Shown here: positions 7,425 to 16,446 of the stretch, in pieces
Position numbering within the stretch: position 1 is the stretch's first letter
Layout: each line of letters opens with the position of its first letter
NCBI GenBank assembly: GCA_002327225.1
Contig: DCUN01000019.1
Span: 1-23,668, forward strand
DNA length: 23,668 bases
From: Desulfobulbaceae bacterium UBA2213
GTDB taxonomy: Bacteria; Desulfobacterota; Desulfobulbia; Desulfobulbales; Desulfocapsaceae
Direction of reading: 5' to 3'
The notes under the pieces: generated by a model
The model's database searches: none
What the model was told of the DNA's origin: nothing
The model's input: the letters and a program-made list of their open reading frames with translations, nothing else
Made by a program: the position numbers and the translations under genes

Positions 7425-8068
7425 TGCCCAAAGATGAACAGGTCTTATGCCTGAAACGGATCGATATCGAACCGATTGCAGGTGGCATTCTCCCCCAGGG
7501 CGCGTTCGCCGCTCCACAACTCGAAGCCCTGCTCAACCTGCCCCAGTATTTTCTCCCCCGCAGCCATGCCGAGCACGATCCGGCCTTCAAGCAGATCATC
7601 CCCTACCAGCTTTTTTGCTGCCAGAATCGCTTCTTTGTCTACCAGCGCGGCGGCAAGATGGGTGAACAGCGACTTTCAGGACGGCTGTCGGTGGGGATCG
7701 GCGGCCATATCAATACCGACGACGCAGAGGACGGCATACTGACGCCCGCCGCCTACCAAGAGGCACTGCGCCGGGAACGCATCGAGGAGCTGGAAGAAAT
7801 TGAGGAACTAAGCACCCGCTTCATCGGCTGGATCAATGACGACTCCGATCCGGTGGGACAGGTCCATCTTGGTGCGGTGCATCTGGACGAAGTGAAAAAT
7901 CCTGATAGTCTGCGAATCCGCGAAAAGGGCGAAGACCTGCACGCCCAGGGCTGGTGGAGCGCCGGGGAAATCATGAGCAGGGCGGAACGATTTGAAAAAT
8001 GGTCAGTGCTGGCGGTGGAGCTTTGCCATCACCACCTCACCCAGACAAACGATGGGCATAACAAATAA
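7424..8068 (+). CDS. Nudix hydrolase coupled to Cad1
   Basis: The product has 214 residues. A Nudix box lies at about 93-123: GGHIN, then E113 and REXXEE as R117-E118-R119-I120-E121-E122, with about nine extra residues between the Gly and Glu parts compared with MutT. Flanking signatures (PRSHAEHDPAFKQIIPY; INDDSDPVGQVHLGAVHLDEV) match a subfamily often labelled NUDIX or phosphoesterase. It begins inside the cad1 stop (TGATG), with GGAGG just before. The inference is that it acts on the Cad1 product, ITP to IMP plus pyrophosphate, completing ATP removal. I recall such a CAAD-Nudix pair being reported. Other substrates, including cleanup of damaged or deaminated nucleotides, remain possible. 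Confidence 0.87.
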   Translation: MPKDEQVLCLKRIDIEPIAGGILPQGAFAAPQLEALLNLPQYFLPRSHAEHDPAFKQIIPYQLFCCQNRFFVYQRGGKMGEQRLSGRLSVGIGGHINTDDAEDGILTPAAYQEALRRERIEELEEIEELSTRFIGWINDDSDPVGQVHLGAVHLDEVKNPDSLRIREKGEDLHAQGWWSAGEIMSRAERFEKWSVLAVELCHHHLTQTNDGHNK

Positions 8069-8121
8069 CATCTTGGAATCGCGAACCTTTCTCTTTATAG
8101 TTTTTCCAACAGCCTCACGAT

Positions 8122-8163
8122 TTGCTATTTTTATACTTTAGCGTATAATACGCTAAAGTATAA
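8122..8163 (+). promoter_or_regulatory. Promoter with 33-nt perfect palindromic operator
   Basis: TTGCTA (8122-8127), 16 nt, then a perfect TATAAT (8144-8149) form a promoter. A 15-bp perfect inverted repeat (TTATACTTTAGCGTA at 8131-8145, complement at 8149-8163, 3-nt centre) covers the -10 element. This is a textbook repressor site. An AAGGAG ribosome site and ATG 8178 follow. Confidence 0.8.
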
Positions 8164-8177
8164 AAAGGAGAACAGCC

Positions 8178-9569
8178 ATGCCATTTATTGATCGCGTCAC
8201 CGAGTTGAAGTTCCTGGATACAAAGTGGCTTTCCGGAAAAGCCGAACTGCTTGTCCTCTGGGGCAAGCGGAGGGTAGGCAAGACGGAACTTGTCAAACAG
8301 TTCATCCAGGGAAAACCAAGTATTTATTTCATGGCCGAAAGTACGGGAGAGAAAGAACAGCTCTATCGTTTTTCCAAGGCTATTGGACAATTCTTTCATG
8401 AGCCGCTGCTGGAAACCCGTGGTTTTTCACAGTGGGAAGAGGCTTTCATCTATCTGAAATCAAAAAAAGAACGCTTTGTCCTGGCAATCGACGAGTTTCC
8501 TTATCTCATCCAGTCCAACCCGGCTATTCCCAGTCTGTTTCAAAAGGGATGGGATGAATATCTGGCCGATAGTAATATCTGCCTCATCCTCTTTGGTTCC
8601 AGCATGGCGATGATGGAAAACGAAGTGCTGGGCTACCGCTCACCGCTCTATGGCCGGCGCAGTGGTCAGTGGCTGGTGGAGCCTATGCCCTTCATGGCGG
8701 CGGGTTTGTTCAGAGAGGGGAAGTCTTTCGCCGACCGCCTCGCCCATTTTGCCGTGGCCGGTGGCATTCCCGCCTACTGGCTCCAGCTTTCCCCGGAAAA
8801 AGATATCCTGACGAATTTACAAGACCATGTGCTTCGTAAGGGAGAAATGCTGTACGACGAAGTGGAGTTTCTCCTGCGGATGGAACTGCGGGAGCCCCGC
8901 TACTACTTTGCCCTGCTCCAGGCCATTGCCCAGGGAAAACGCAAACTGAGCGAGATCGTTAATGCCACAGGACTTACCCAGTCCCTTGCCAATAAATACC
9001 TCGGAGTGCTGGCCGATCTTCGCATCGTTGAACGCGAGGTGCCGGTGACCGAGACAACTCCCCTCAAAAGTAAAAAAGGGTTGTACCGGATCAATGACGA
9101 ATTCTGCCGTTTCTGGTTTCGATTTGTTCTGCCATACCGCTCGGAGCTGGAAATGGGCCGAGTGGATCAGGTTTCCCAGACAATCATCTCGCGACTGCCG
9201 CAATATTTGGGTGACATCTACGAAAAGGTGGCCAGGGAGACCCTGCCGGCCCACATGGATTCATTCTTCCCCTTCACCGCCATCGGCAGATATTGGGAAC
9301 GCGGCGAGGAGATTGATGTCGTCGCCGTGAACGAGGAGCTGAACGCCATTCTGTTTTGCGAGGTCAAGGCCAGTGAGAAACCGGTGGGGATCGATATTTT
9401 GGAAGCACTCAAGGAAAAAGCGGCCAAAGTCCGCTGGGGCAGCGCGCAGCGCCGGGAATATTTCTGCCTTTTCAGCAAAACTGGATATACCAACGCCCTA
9501 CTGGAACAGGCCGTTCGCGAAGGGGTTGCCCTTTTTCAGGAAGACTGGCCTGTGCTGAACCGGGAGTGA
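8178..9569 (+). CDS. AAA ATPase with DUF234-like PD-(D/E)xK tail
   Basis: The product has 463 residues. Walker A is GKRRVGKT (29-36) and Walker B is FVLAIDEF (D105, E106), in the archaeal-type ATPase_2 layout. A winged-helix region (about 245-300: KRKLSEIVNATGLTQSLANK) follows. The C-terminus carries EID (D380) and CEVKAS (E395, K397), a D-x14-ExK nuclease-like core as in DUF234. The family is widespread and poorly understood, with links to defence and mobile elements. It has its own promoter and palindrome and sits between the Cad1 unit and cas10, so it may be a guest in the locus or an ancillary CRISPR gene. No CARF domain is seen. Confidence 0.82.
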   Translation: MPFIDRVTELKFLDTKWLSGKAELLVLWGKRRVGKTELVKQFIQGKPSIYFMAESTGEKEQLYRFSKAIGQFFHEPLLETRGFSQWEEAFIYLKSKKERFVLAIDEFPYLIQSNPAIPSLFQKGWDEYLADSNICLILFGSSMAMMENEVLGYRSPLYGRRSGQWLVEPMPFMAAGLFREGKSFADRLAHFAVAGGIPAYWLQLSPEKDILTNLQDHVLRKGEMLYDEVEFLLRMELREPRYYFALLQAIAQGKRKLSEIVNATGLTQSLANKYLGVLADLRIVEREVPVTETTPLKSKKGLYRINDEFCRFWFRFVLPYRSELEMGRVDQVSQTIISRLPQYLGDIYEKVARETLPAHMDSFFPFTAIGRYWERGEEIDVVAVNEELNAILFCEVKASEKPVGIDILEALKEKAAKVRWGSAQRREYFCLFSKTGYTNALLEQAVREGVALFQEDWPVLNRE

Positions 9570-9603
9570 TTCCTTGCCCGTTTAGACAGGATGAAACCAC
9601 ATT

Positions 9604-9613
9604 GCAACATTGC
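9604..9613 (+). promoter_or_regulatory. Shared cas-unit motif GCAACATTGC, site 2 (upstream of cas10)
   Basis: ATTGCAA-CA-TTGC lies 83 bp before cas10, identical over 12 bases to the palindrome before cas1. The right arm then diverges (GTG instead of AAT). A TATACT -10-like element sits downstream at 9674-9679 without a clear -35. Confidence 0.55.
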
Positions 9614-9696
9614 GTGGCTTGTATTTGTTACTTTAATGAGATATTGCTTAAAAAGTCATTCTAAGTTTTTTCATATACTCAACAACAGGAGGAGAC

Positions 9697-12327
9697 ATGA
9701 CCGACCCAACGGTACTGAAAATTGCCCTGGCCGGACTGCTGCATGATGTGGGGAAGTTCGCGCAGGGCTGCCTGGAAATAACCCCACAATATCGTCAAGA
9801 CAATGAGGATATCTACCAGCCAAAATTTGACGGCCATCCTAGCCATGTCCACGCGCTCTACACAGCGGCATTTCTCGAACAGGCAAGCACTGTCTTCCCG
9901 AAAGAAGCATCCGCCCGACAATGGGGAGAAGGAGATGTGGAGGACACCTTACTGAATCTTGCGGCCTGTCATCATGCCCCCAAAACAGCTATGCAGTGGA
10001 TAGTCACTCAGGCGGATCGAATTTCAAGCGGCCTTGATCGTGCCACCTTCGAAAAAGGAGAATCTATTGCCTTTCAGGATTTCAAGAAAACACGTCTTCT
10101 CCCTGTGCTGGAATCCCTTGGGCCCCAGCGGGCCGAGAAATTCAGCAGGGCAGATGAATTTCATTTTCGTTATCCTTTGTCAGCTCTTTCCGCCCAGACG
10201 ATTTTCCCTCAAGAGGCTAAAGCGATAGAGAAAAAACAAGCCGAACAGGAATACCAGTCTCTCTTCAATCAATTTCAAGAGAAACTGCCAGGCCTGGCCC
10301 ACCGGGAAGATATTCAGCTTTGGGCGGAACATTTTGATTCCCTGTGGGTGAATTATGCGTCCACGATCCCGGCAGCGCGCGTTGGCGATGTGGTGCATGA
10401 TGTCTCGCTATATGACCATTCACGCAGCACTGCAGCCTTGGCTGCTGCCCTGTACCGTTATCACGCCGATACCGACGCACTCAATGAAACCAGCATCAAA
10501 CGGAGTGATACGGAAAAATTTCTCCTGGTCAGCGGCGATTTCTACGGTATTCAAGATTTTATCTTCAGCGCTGGCGGTGAGACACGAAAATTTCGTTCAA
10601 AGCTCCTGCGTGGCCGCTCCTTTGCGGTTTCCCTATTCAGCGAGCTTGCGGCCGACCTGGTTTGCCGCAAGCTCGAACTTCCATTCTTGTCGGTGGTAAT
10701 GAATGCGGCTGGCAAATTTCATCTCATTGCCCCAAACACTGAGAAAGCTCAACAGGCCATTCAGAATGCGGAAACCATGATCAATGACTGGCTTTTTGGT
10801 CAAACCTACGGTCAAAGCAGTTTGGGCCTCAGCGCAACCCCCGCCTCGCCGGATGATTTTTATGCAGGTGCCTTTGCTTATCTCTGGCAGCGTCATCTGA
10901 AAAATGTTGAAGCCCGTAAATTCCGCAAGGTTGACCTCCAGCGTCATGGCGGCTCCGTGGAGCATTATCTGGACGGCTTCATCAATGACCAGTCACAGGT
11001 CAAGCACCCGCTCTGCCCCTTGTGCGGCAAACGACCATCCACCAAGGCAGCGGAAAATGATGTGATCTTCAAACCAGATACTACCTCAAGCTGTGACCTG
11101 TGTCGGGATCATGTCTACCTTGGGAAAAATCTGGTCAAAAATCCTCTGGTTTCCGTGTATCTGGGAAATCATAATAGCTTAAAACCTGATAACCAATTGC
11201 TTGCCCCAATCTTCGGCCAGTACCAGGTAGCTTTCAACAATAAGCCCACCGACAAACCGGCAGCGGTTTCTCTCCTCAAGCTCTGGCAGGTGCAGGGCGC
11301 TGCGGACGGTTCCATTCCCGCAAGCGTTACCACCCGGCTGATTAACGGCCATGTTCCCTGCTACCGAGACGCGGATAATCAGGATACCTGCCTGCTTGAA
11401 AGCGCCAAAACGGAAGAAAAGCTGCTGGATTTCATCGAACAGATAAAGGAGGGTGTGCCAAAAACCTTCTCCCACATCGCAATCAAAGCCCGGCATCGGA
11501 ACGAACACGACAAATGTCTGGGTGTGGAGGCTCTGGGTGTCCTCAAGGCTGATGTGGATAATCTGGGAATGTTGTTCAGTTGTGGACTCCCGGACAAAAA
11601 ATTCACTCTATCTCGGCTGGCCACGGTGAGCCGTCAGCTCAACAACTTCTTTGTTCTCTATCTGCCCCATCTTTTGGCTACAAGTGAGGAGTTTTATGAC
11701 ACCTATACGGTCTTTGCCGGCGGAGATGACCTCTTTCTGATAGGCCCCTGGAACCGGATGGCTGATCTGGCAGAGCACTTGCACAATCGTTTTGCCGAAT
11801 ATGTCTGCCATAACCCGGAAATCACATTTTCTGCCGGGGTCACCGTGCACAAACCTCATGTCCCGGTGGACAAAATGGCCGACGCCGCCGAAGAGGCGCT
11901 GGCTGCGGCCAAAGCCAAAAGGCCAATTGATACGGAGCGAGGTCGCAAGGTCACCATGTTTGGTGAAACCGTGACATGGGAAGAATTCCAAACCCTCCTG
12001 CAAGCCCGAACCGAGATGGAGCAGTGGCTGGCGCACAAGTATATCGGTGACGCCATGTTCTATCGTTTCAACTCTCTGGTTGCCATGGCCGAGCTTGAAA
12101 AACAAACTCTGGAAAGCATGGAAAACAATGTGGTTGACATGAGGGATATGGAAAGCCTGAAATGGCGCGCCCTCTTCAAATACAGTCTGACACGCAACAT
12201 CAACCGAAAACGCGACGGGTGGCAACAAGCCCTTGCTGAAATGGACATCATGGCCCTTTGGCTTGAACAGCATCGAGGCGCGGTTCGCATCCCGCTTTGG
12301 CATGTACTCTATGAAAAACGCAGATAA
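9697..12327 (+). CDS. cas10: Cas10/Csm1, type III-A large subunit
   Basis: The product has 876 residues. The N-terminal HD nuclease domain is intact (LLHDVGK, H16-D17; AACHHAPKT near 90). The first palm domain includes GDFYGIQDFIFSAG and RSKLLRGRSFAVSLFSELAA. A zinc site is formed by C440, C443, C466 and C469. The second palm carries VFAGGDDLFL with GGDD at 675-678, so both ssDNA cleavage and cyclic oligoadenylate synthesis should be active. The C-terminal helical domain (about 760-876) contacts Csm2/Csm5. The start has GGAGGAG before ATG 9697. It heads the csm operon and is the source of the messenger for Cad1, Csx2, NE0113 and Csx20. Confidence 0.96.
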   Translation: MTDPTVLKIALAGLLHDVGKFAQGCLEITPQYRQDNEDIYQPKFDGHPSHVHALYTAAFLEQASTVFPKEASARQWGEGDVEDTLLNLAACHHAPKTAMQWIVTQADRISSGLDRATFEKGESIAFQDFKKTRLLPVLESLGPQRAEKFSRADEFHFRYPLSALSAQTIFPQEAKAIEKKQAEQEYQSLFNQFQEKLPGLAHREDIQLWAEHFDSLWVNYASTIPAARVGDVVHDVSLYDHSRSTAALAAALYRYHADTDALNETSIKRSDTEKFLLVSGDFYGIQDFIFSAGGETRKFRSKLLRGRSFAVSLFSELAADLVCRKLELPFLSVVMNAAGKFHLIAPNTEKAQQAIQNAETMINDWLFGQTYGQSSLGLSATPASPDDFYAGAFAYLWQRHLKNVEARKFRKVDLQRHGGSVEHYLDGFINDQSQVKHPLCPLCGKRPSTKAAENDVIFKPDTTSSCDLCRDHVYLGKNLVKNPLVSVYLGNHNSLKPDNQLLAPIFGQYQVAFNNKPTDKPAAVSLLKLWQVQGAADGSIPASVTTRLINGHVPCYRDADNQDTCLLESAKTEEKLLDFIEQIKEGVPKTFSHIAIKARHRNEHDKCLGVEALGVLKADVDNLGMLFSCGLPDKKFTLSRLATVSRQLNNFFVLYLPHLLATSEEFYDTYTVFAGGDDLFLIGPWNRMADLAEHLHNRFAEYVCHNPEITFSAGVTVHKPHVPVDKMADAAEEALAAAKAKRPIDTERGRKVTMFGETVTWEEFQTLLQARTEMEQWLAHKYIGDAMFYRFNSLVAMAELEKQTLESMENNVVDMRDMESLKWRALFKYSLTRNINRKRDGWQQALAEMDIMALWLEQHRGAVRIPLWHVLYEKRR

Positions 12328-12350
12328 CCCATCACCACAGGAGAATGATA

Positions 12351-12737
12351 ATGGCAATTACACTCTGGAAAGATAAGGAAAGCAAGAAATTGGAACCAAC
12401 CCTTTTTTCGGTGACTGCCGAGCAGCAAGCACAAGCAATCGGCTCGGAAGGAAACAACATCAATAAAAGCACCCAGCTTCGACGATATTTCGAAGAGGTG
12501 GTTCGCCTCAACACCCAGGCCAAAGCCAAAGGGGCGGACATGGATCTGATCCTGCCGCAGGTGCATATGCTCGTGGCCAAAGTCGTTTATGCCCAAGGCC
12601 GTAGGCTCGTCTCCTCTTCATTTGTAGAAATGATGAAAAGCGGAATCAACCAGATCAATGATAAGGATGACCTCCAGGTCTTTGCCAATTTTTTTGAATC
12701 CTTTATCGGCTTCTACAAAATGCACGGCCCCAAATAA
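12351..12737 (+). CDS. csm2: Csm2, type III-A small subunit
   Basis: The product has 128 residues from ATG 12351; ATG 12345 is too close to the GGAGA ribosome site to be used. It is all-helical and charged, with the family pattern KSTQLRRYFEEVVRL near the middle and a C-terminal helix DLQVFANFFESFIGFYKMH. Csm2 lines the target RNA along the Csm backbone. It lies 23 nt after cas10 and before csm3, the standard order. Confidence 0.9.
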   Translation: MAITLWKDKESKKLEPTLFSVTAEQQAQAIGSEGNNINKSTQLRRYFEEVVRLNTQAKAKGADMDLILPQVHMLVAKVVYAQGRRLVSSSFVEMMKSGINQINDKDDLQVFANFFESFIGFYKMHGPK

Positions 12738-12788
12738 TCCGGCCTCCCGCTTCAACCTATCCACTCGACATACCCAAAGGAGATTATA

Positions 12789-13490
12789 ATGAAACTTATC
12801 AATATGACAAACATTACCGGACGCATCAGACTGGAAAGCGGCCTCCACATTGGGGCTGGTGATACCGAACTACGGATCGGCGGCACTGATAATCCGGTGG
12901 TTAAGCACCCCCATACCAATGAGCCCTATATCCCTGGCTCCTCACTCAAAGGCAAGATGCGATCTTTATTGGAGATGAAAAGCGGCCTTCTGACCAAGGC
13001 AGGCAACGGCAAACCGTTAAGCGTCAGCATCCTGAAAAAGGATTTGTCTGACAAAGAAAAGAAAGAGGCCCTGGCCATCCTCAAAATATTTGGTGTCAGC
13101 GGAGCTGACGACCAGGAGACCCAACAGATTGGCATATCCCGTGCTTCGTTTGCCGACTGTTCTCTTAACGAGGAGAGCCGAGAGACGGTAGCGGCGGGCA
13201 ACTGGTCCTTTTTTGAGGTGAAATCGGAAAACTCCATCGACCGCATCAAGGGCGTCGCTGAAAATCCCCGTTTCACCGAGCGGGTGGTTTCCGGCCTGGC
13301 CTTTGATTTTTCCATCACCCTCAAGGTCATGGATGGAGACGAAGACCTGCAGAACCTTCTCCTCAAAGGCATGAAGCTACTGGAACATGACGCTCTGGGC
13401 GGCAGCGGCAGTCGGGGTTATGGCCGGGTCAAGTTTGAGCTGGACAATCCGGAATTGAAACAAAAATATGAGGCGATTCAGCTCTTTTGA
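12789..13490 (+). CDS. csm3: Csm3, type III-A backbone RNase subunit
   Basis: The product is a 233-residue single-RRM RAMP. LESGLHIGAGD leads to the catalytic loop IGGTDNPVV, where D34 aligns with the Asp (D32 in staphylococcal Csm3) that cuts target RNA every 6 nt. IPGSSLKGKMRSLLE is the conserved crRNA-binding segment and GGSGSRGYGRVKFE the C-terminal glycine-rich loop. The catalytic Asp is present, so target RNA cleavage, and hence signal shut-off, should work. AAAGGAG precedes the ATG. One csm3 copy and the gene order mark subtype III-A. Confidence 0.95.
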   Translation: MKLINMTNITGRIRLESGLHIGAGDTELRIGGTDNPVVKHPHTNEPYIPGSSLKGKMRSLLEMKSGLLTKAGNGKPLSVSILKKDLSDKEKKEALAILKIFGVSGADDQETQQIGISRASFADCSLNEESRETVAAGNWSFFEVKSENSIDRIKGVAENPRFTERVVSGLAFDFSITLKVMDGDEDLQNLLLKGMKLLEHDALGGSGSRGYGRVKFELDNPELKQKYEAIQLF

Positions 13491-13505
13491 GCGAGTCATA
13501 GGTTG

Positions 13506-13533
13506 TCGTGCCTCTACTCCTGGTCAGGCACGA
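13506..13533 (+). other. Intercistronic hairpin between csm3 and csm4
   Basis: A perfect 8-bp stem TCGTGCCT/AGGCACGA with a 12-nt loop lies in the 71-nt gap, the largest gap among csm genes. It has no T-run. It could stabilise the upstream mRNA or set csm3 in excess over csm4. Confidence 0.45.
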
Positions 13534-13561
13534 GTCAATATAAAACAGTTGAGGAAGCCTC

Positions 13562-14608
13562 ATGTCAGTATATGCAATAACCATCAAACCCGGTTCGCCT
13601 TTTGGAACACCATTGAAGGGAGATACTCTATTTGGCCAGTTCTGTTGGCAGGCAGCCGAACGGCCGGATATTCTGAAAGGTGGATTGAGCCACTGGATGG
13701 ACTGTTACGGGGAACGACCCTTTGCGGTTTTTTCTTCCGCCTGGCCAAAAGTCCAGAAAAACGGATGCCCATATTACGCCATCCGGCGTCCCGAACTCCC
13801 ATTATCCCTGCTGGGCGACCCAGACAAGAACAGTGAGTGCGAAAAACGTCTGAAAAGCCGTAAGGAAAACAAGGGTCGGAAATGGCTGCTGCTCAAGGAA
13901 GATCTGCGAGTGCAACTGGAATGGGACATGATGATCGACGACAAAGATTTATACGATCTCCATCACGCTGCTTTGCCAGAGGACTGGCAGAGACGGCTTC
14001 GCCTCATCCAGTCCCATCATCGACGGCCATCCTGTAACGCCGAGCAACAGCACAACTCCATCAACAGACTGACCATGACCACTGGAAAAGGTGAGTTCGC
14101 ACCTTACTCCACGCTGAACACCTGTTTTTTGCCGGAACTGGAGTTTGTGATCTTCGCTTATATCGACGATGAGGCTTGTACTGCTGAAAGGCTGCATGAA
14201 GGCTTATCCGGGATTGGTCAATGGGGTTTTGGCCGGGATGCCAGCACCGGCCTGGGCCGGTTTATGCTGATCGCAGTGGAAAAGCTCACCATCCCACAAG
14301 ACCCGGCAGCAGATGCCTGCCTGACTCTTGGTCCTTGTGTGCCGGACTCCAGTAGCTATCAGGAAATGTTTTTTAGCCCATTTACCCGTTTTGGACGGCA
14401 TGGCGCACAGTTGCTTCATACTGGTAAGCCCTTCAAGAACCCGGTGGTCATGGCTGATGACGGCGCAGTTTTTGTCACTGGACCCGGCAATCTCCCGCAA
14501 CAGCCATATCTTGGCCGAGCAGTTAATAATATCTCCAAGGCCCAGCCAGAGGCAGTCTGTCAGGGCTATTCCCTCTTTCTGCCCATGCAGATGCCAGCCC
14601 TTTCATAA
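13562..14608 (+). CDS. csm4: Csm4, type III-A crRNA 5'-handle-binding RAMP
   Basis: The product has 348 residues. The N-terminal strand MSVYAITIKPGSPFGTPLKG and GDTLFGQFCWQAA are typical of Csm4. A second RAMP domain has FGRDASTGLGRF (about 219-230) as its glycine-rich loop. A C-terminal HTGKPF segment follows. Csm4 joins Cas10 and caps the 5' handle of the crRNA. A GAGGA ribosome site precedes ATG 13562. The gene is complete and csm5 follows closely. Confidence 0.92.
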   Translation: MSVYAITIKPGSPFGTPLKGDTLFGQFCWQAAERPDILKGGLSHWMDCYGERPFAVFSSAWPKVQKNGCPYYAIRRPELPLSLLGDPDKNSECEKRLKSRKENKGRKWLLLKEDLRVQLEWDMMIDDKDLYDLHHAALPEDWQRRLRLIQSHHRRPSCNAEQQHNSINRLTMTTGKGEFAPYSTLNTCFLPELEFVIFAYIDDEACTAERLHEGLSGIGQWGFGRDASTGLGRFMLIAVEKLTIPQDPAADACLTLGPCVPDSSSYQEMFFSPFTRFGRHGAQLLHTGKPFKNPVVMADDGAVFVTGPGNLPQQPYLGRAVNNISKAQPEAVCQGYSLFLPMQMPALS

Positions 14609-14619
14609 AGGTGAAAACC

Positions 14620-16446
14620 ATGGTGTACAAAACCGTAGATTTCCGTCCACAGGCGAAACAACCTTCGCCAGTCACGAACACAACCCAGTCCGACCAGACC
14701 ATTTATGTCCGCATTACCACGAAGTCTCCAATCCATATCGGTTGCGATGAGGTGTATGAGCCCACCTCCTTTGTCATTGATACCGAGACCAAGGAGCTTA
14801 TCAGTTTTGAAACGGCATCTTTGCTGGAGAAACTTGATTCTGATGCTCTGAGTAAATTTTCCACCATTTGCAAGAAAGGCACCATTGTATCCCTGTTGGA
14901 ACTACTCAAATTTATGCGATCTCAGGCGGAGTTTGCTGAGGGCCCAAGGATCAGCATTCCATCCGCTTTTTTGGAACATTATGAAAGCACACTTTCTCTG
15001 CCATTAAACGAAAACCGGGTCAAACAGGAGCTGAACAGTTTTCAAATAAAACGCACGGCCTTTGATCCATTGAGTGAATCGGCCTATATCCCCGGTTCGG
15101 CAATCAAGGGTTCAATCCGCACGGCGATTCTCAATCTGCGCAATCAAACAAAACATCTTCCGTTACAACGTAACGGTCGGGGGTTACAGGAGAGACTGCT
15201 TGATTTTCAATTTGGTCATCTGGAATCCGATCCCTTCCGGCTCCTCAAGGTTTCTGATTTCTTCGCGATTGGCGAGGCAAAGCGGGCTATCATTTACGCC
15301 GTTGATCAGAAAAAAAAGATATCCGACAGGGAGGCCCAGGCCCCGTATCAAATCCTTGAAACCGTTGTCGCAGAAACGGAGTTTATTGGCAGCATCACTT
15401 TGTTGGCTCCGCCACGAGGAAGCGGCGTAGAAAAACCGTTGTCCATAGAAGAAGTCCACAAGGCCATTTTGTCTTTCTATGGTTCGGAGAAACAACGAGA
15501 AGACCAGGAGCTTGCCAATATCGGCTGCAAGTCCCTGCAACCTACCAGCGAGAAAAATTATCTGATGCGTCTAGGCCGTCACAGTGGAGCAGAGTGTGTT
15601 ACCGTTGCTGGTCACCGTAAGATTAAAATAAAACAGGGCGGTGGCAAACCGCCAAAAGAGCTTGATCACGCAACCACCATCTGGTTGGCTGCTGGCACTA
15701 AAAAGCCCAATTCCACATCTAACCTGCAACCTTTTGGCTGGGTTGTATACGAAGAACTTTCCGGAGACAGCGGACAGATCGAGCAACAAAAGGCTTCCGC
15801 GCAAAAGGCAGCAAATCTTGAAAAAATAGAGCAAAAGATTGCCCTCCGCAAACAACGCGAAGAAGAAATAAAAGCACAACAGGAAGCCGCAGAACGCGCC
15901 GCCGCTGAAAAAGCCGCCAAGCTCGCGGCAGAGGTTGCCGCTATCGACGCAGCGGCGGAACAGGAACGGCAAACCCTGGCAGCAATGAGTGCAGCAGAGA
16001 GGATTTTCTATCACATCGAAAAACCGGATAGCTCCGAGGCAACACTGGATGATCAGGTCAACCAGCTGACACAACTGCAAGAAGAGGAGCAACCGCTAGT
16101 TGCCGAACGTATCCGTGCCCACTGGGAAACAGGAAACAAGTGGACTAAAAAACAGTGCTCAGACGCACAGTGGGAAAGAGTCAAAACAGTCAGAAAAATT
16201 CTGGAGGCAGGACAAGATCAGGAGGAGCTATCCCCCGAAGAGCAGGCGGACATTGATCGTCTTAACAAACTGGCCGACTGGGGGGCTTGGAAAAATGCCA
16301 GGATTTCTTTGGAAACACTTACTTATTCAGCTGCAACCACATTAAAGGGGAAATTTATTAGTTGGAAGATCAAGGATGTGAAAGGCGAAAAAAAAGACAC
16401 TTGGAAGGCCTTGGAAAAACGCATCCGCGAACTGCAAGATGTCTGA
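14620..16446 (+). CDS. csm5: Csm5 with long C-terminal coiled-coil extension
   Basis: The product has 608 residues from ATG 14620 (AAGGTG upstream; GTG 14611 overlaps that site). Residues about 25-385 are a normal Csm5: TTKSPIHIGCDEVYEP, the AYIPGSAIKGSIRTAIL segment and a final PFGWVVYEEL strand. Csm5 caps the crRNA 3' end and helps recruit trimming nucleases. About 220 more residues follow: an Ala/Glu/Lys/Gln-rich coiled coil (about 388-455), then a mixed charged region with Trp residues ending in RIRELQDV. Usual Csm5 length is near 350-400, so the tail is an add-on that may dock a partner. The stop overlaps the next small gene. Confidence 0.9.
   Translation: MVYKTVDFRPQAKQPSPVTNTTQSDQTIYVRITTKSPIHIGCDEVYEPTSFVIDTETKELISFETASLLEKLDSDALSKFSTICKKGTIVSLLELLKFMRSQAEFAEGPRISIPSAFLEHYESTLSLPLNENRVKQELNSFQIKRTAFDPLSESAYIPGSAIKGSIRTAILNLRNQTKHLPLQRNGRGLQERLLDFQFGHLESDPFRLLKVSDFFAIGEAKRAIIYAVDQKKKISDREAQAPYQILETVVAETEFIGSITLLAPPRGSGVEKPLSIEEVHKAILSFYGSEKQREDQELANIGCKSLQPTSEKNYLMRLGRHSGAECVTVAGHRKIKIKQGGGKPPKELDHATTIWLAAGTKKPNSTSNLQPFGWVVYEELSGDSGQIEQQKASAQKAANLEKIEQKIALRKQREEEIKAQQEAAERAAAEKAAKLAAEVAAIDAAAEQERQTLAAMSAAERIFYHIEKPDSSEATLDDQVNQLTQLQEEEQPLVAERIRAHWETGNKWTKKQCSDAQWERVKTVRKILEAGQDQEELSPEEQADIDRLNKLADWGAWKNARISLETLTYSAATTLKGKFISWKIKDVKGEKKDTWKALEKRIRELQDV

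Noticed and set aside
11608..12357. Minus-strand frame of 249 codons
   Set aside because: Opposite the cas10 C-terminus and csm2 start; no ribosome site or domain.
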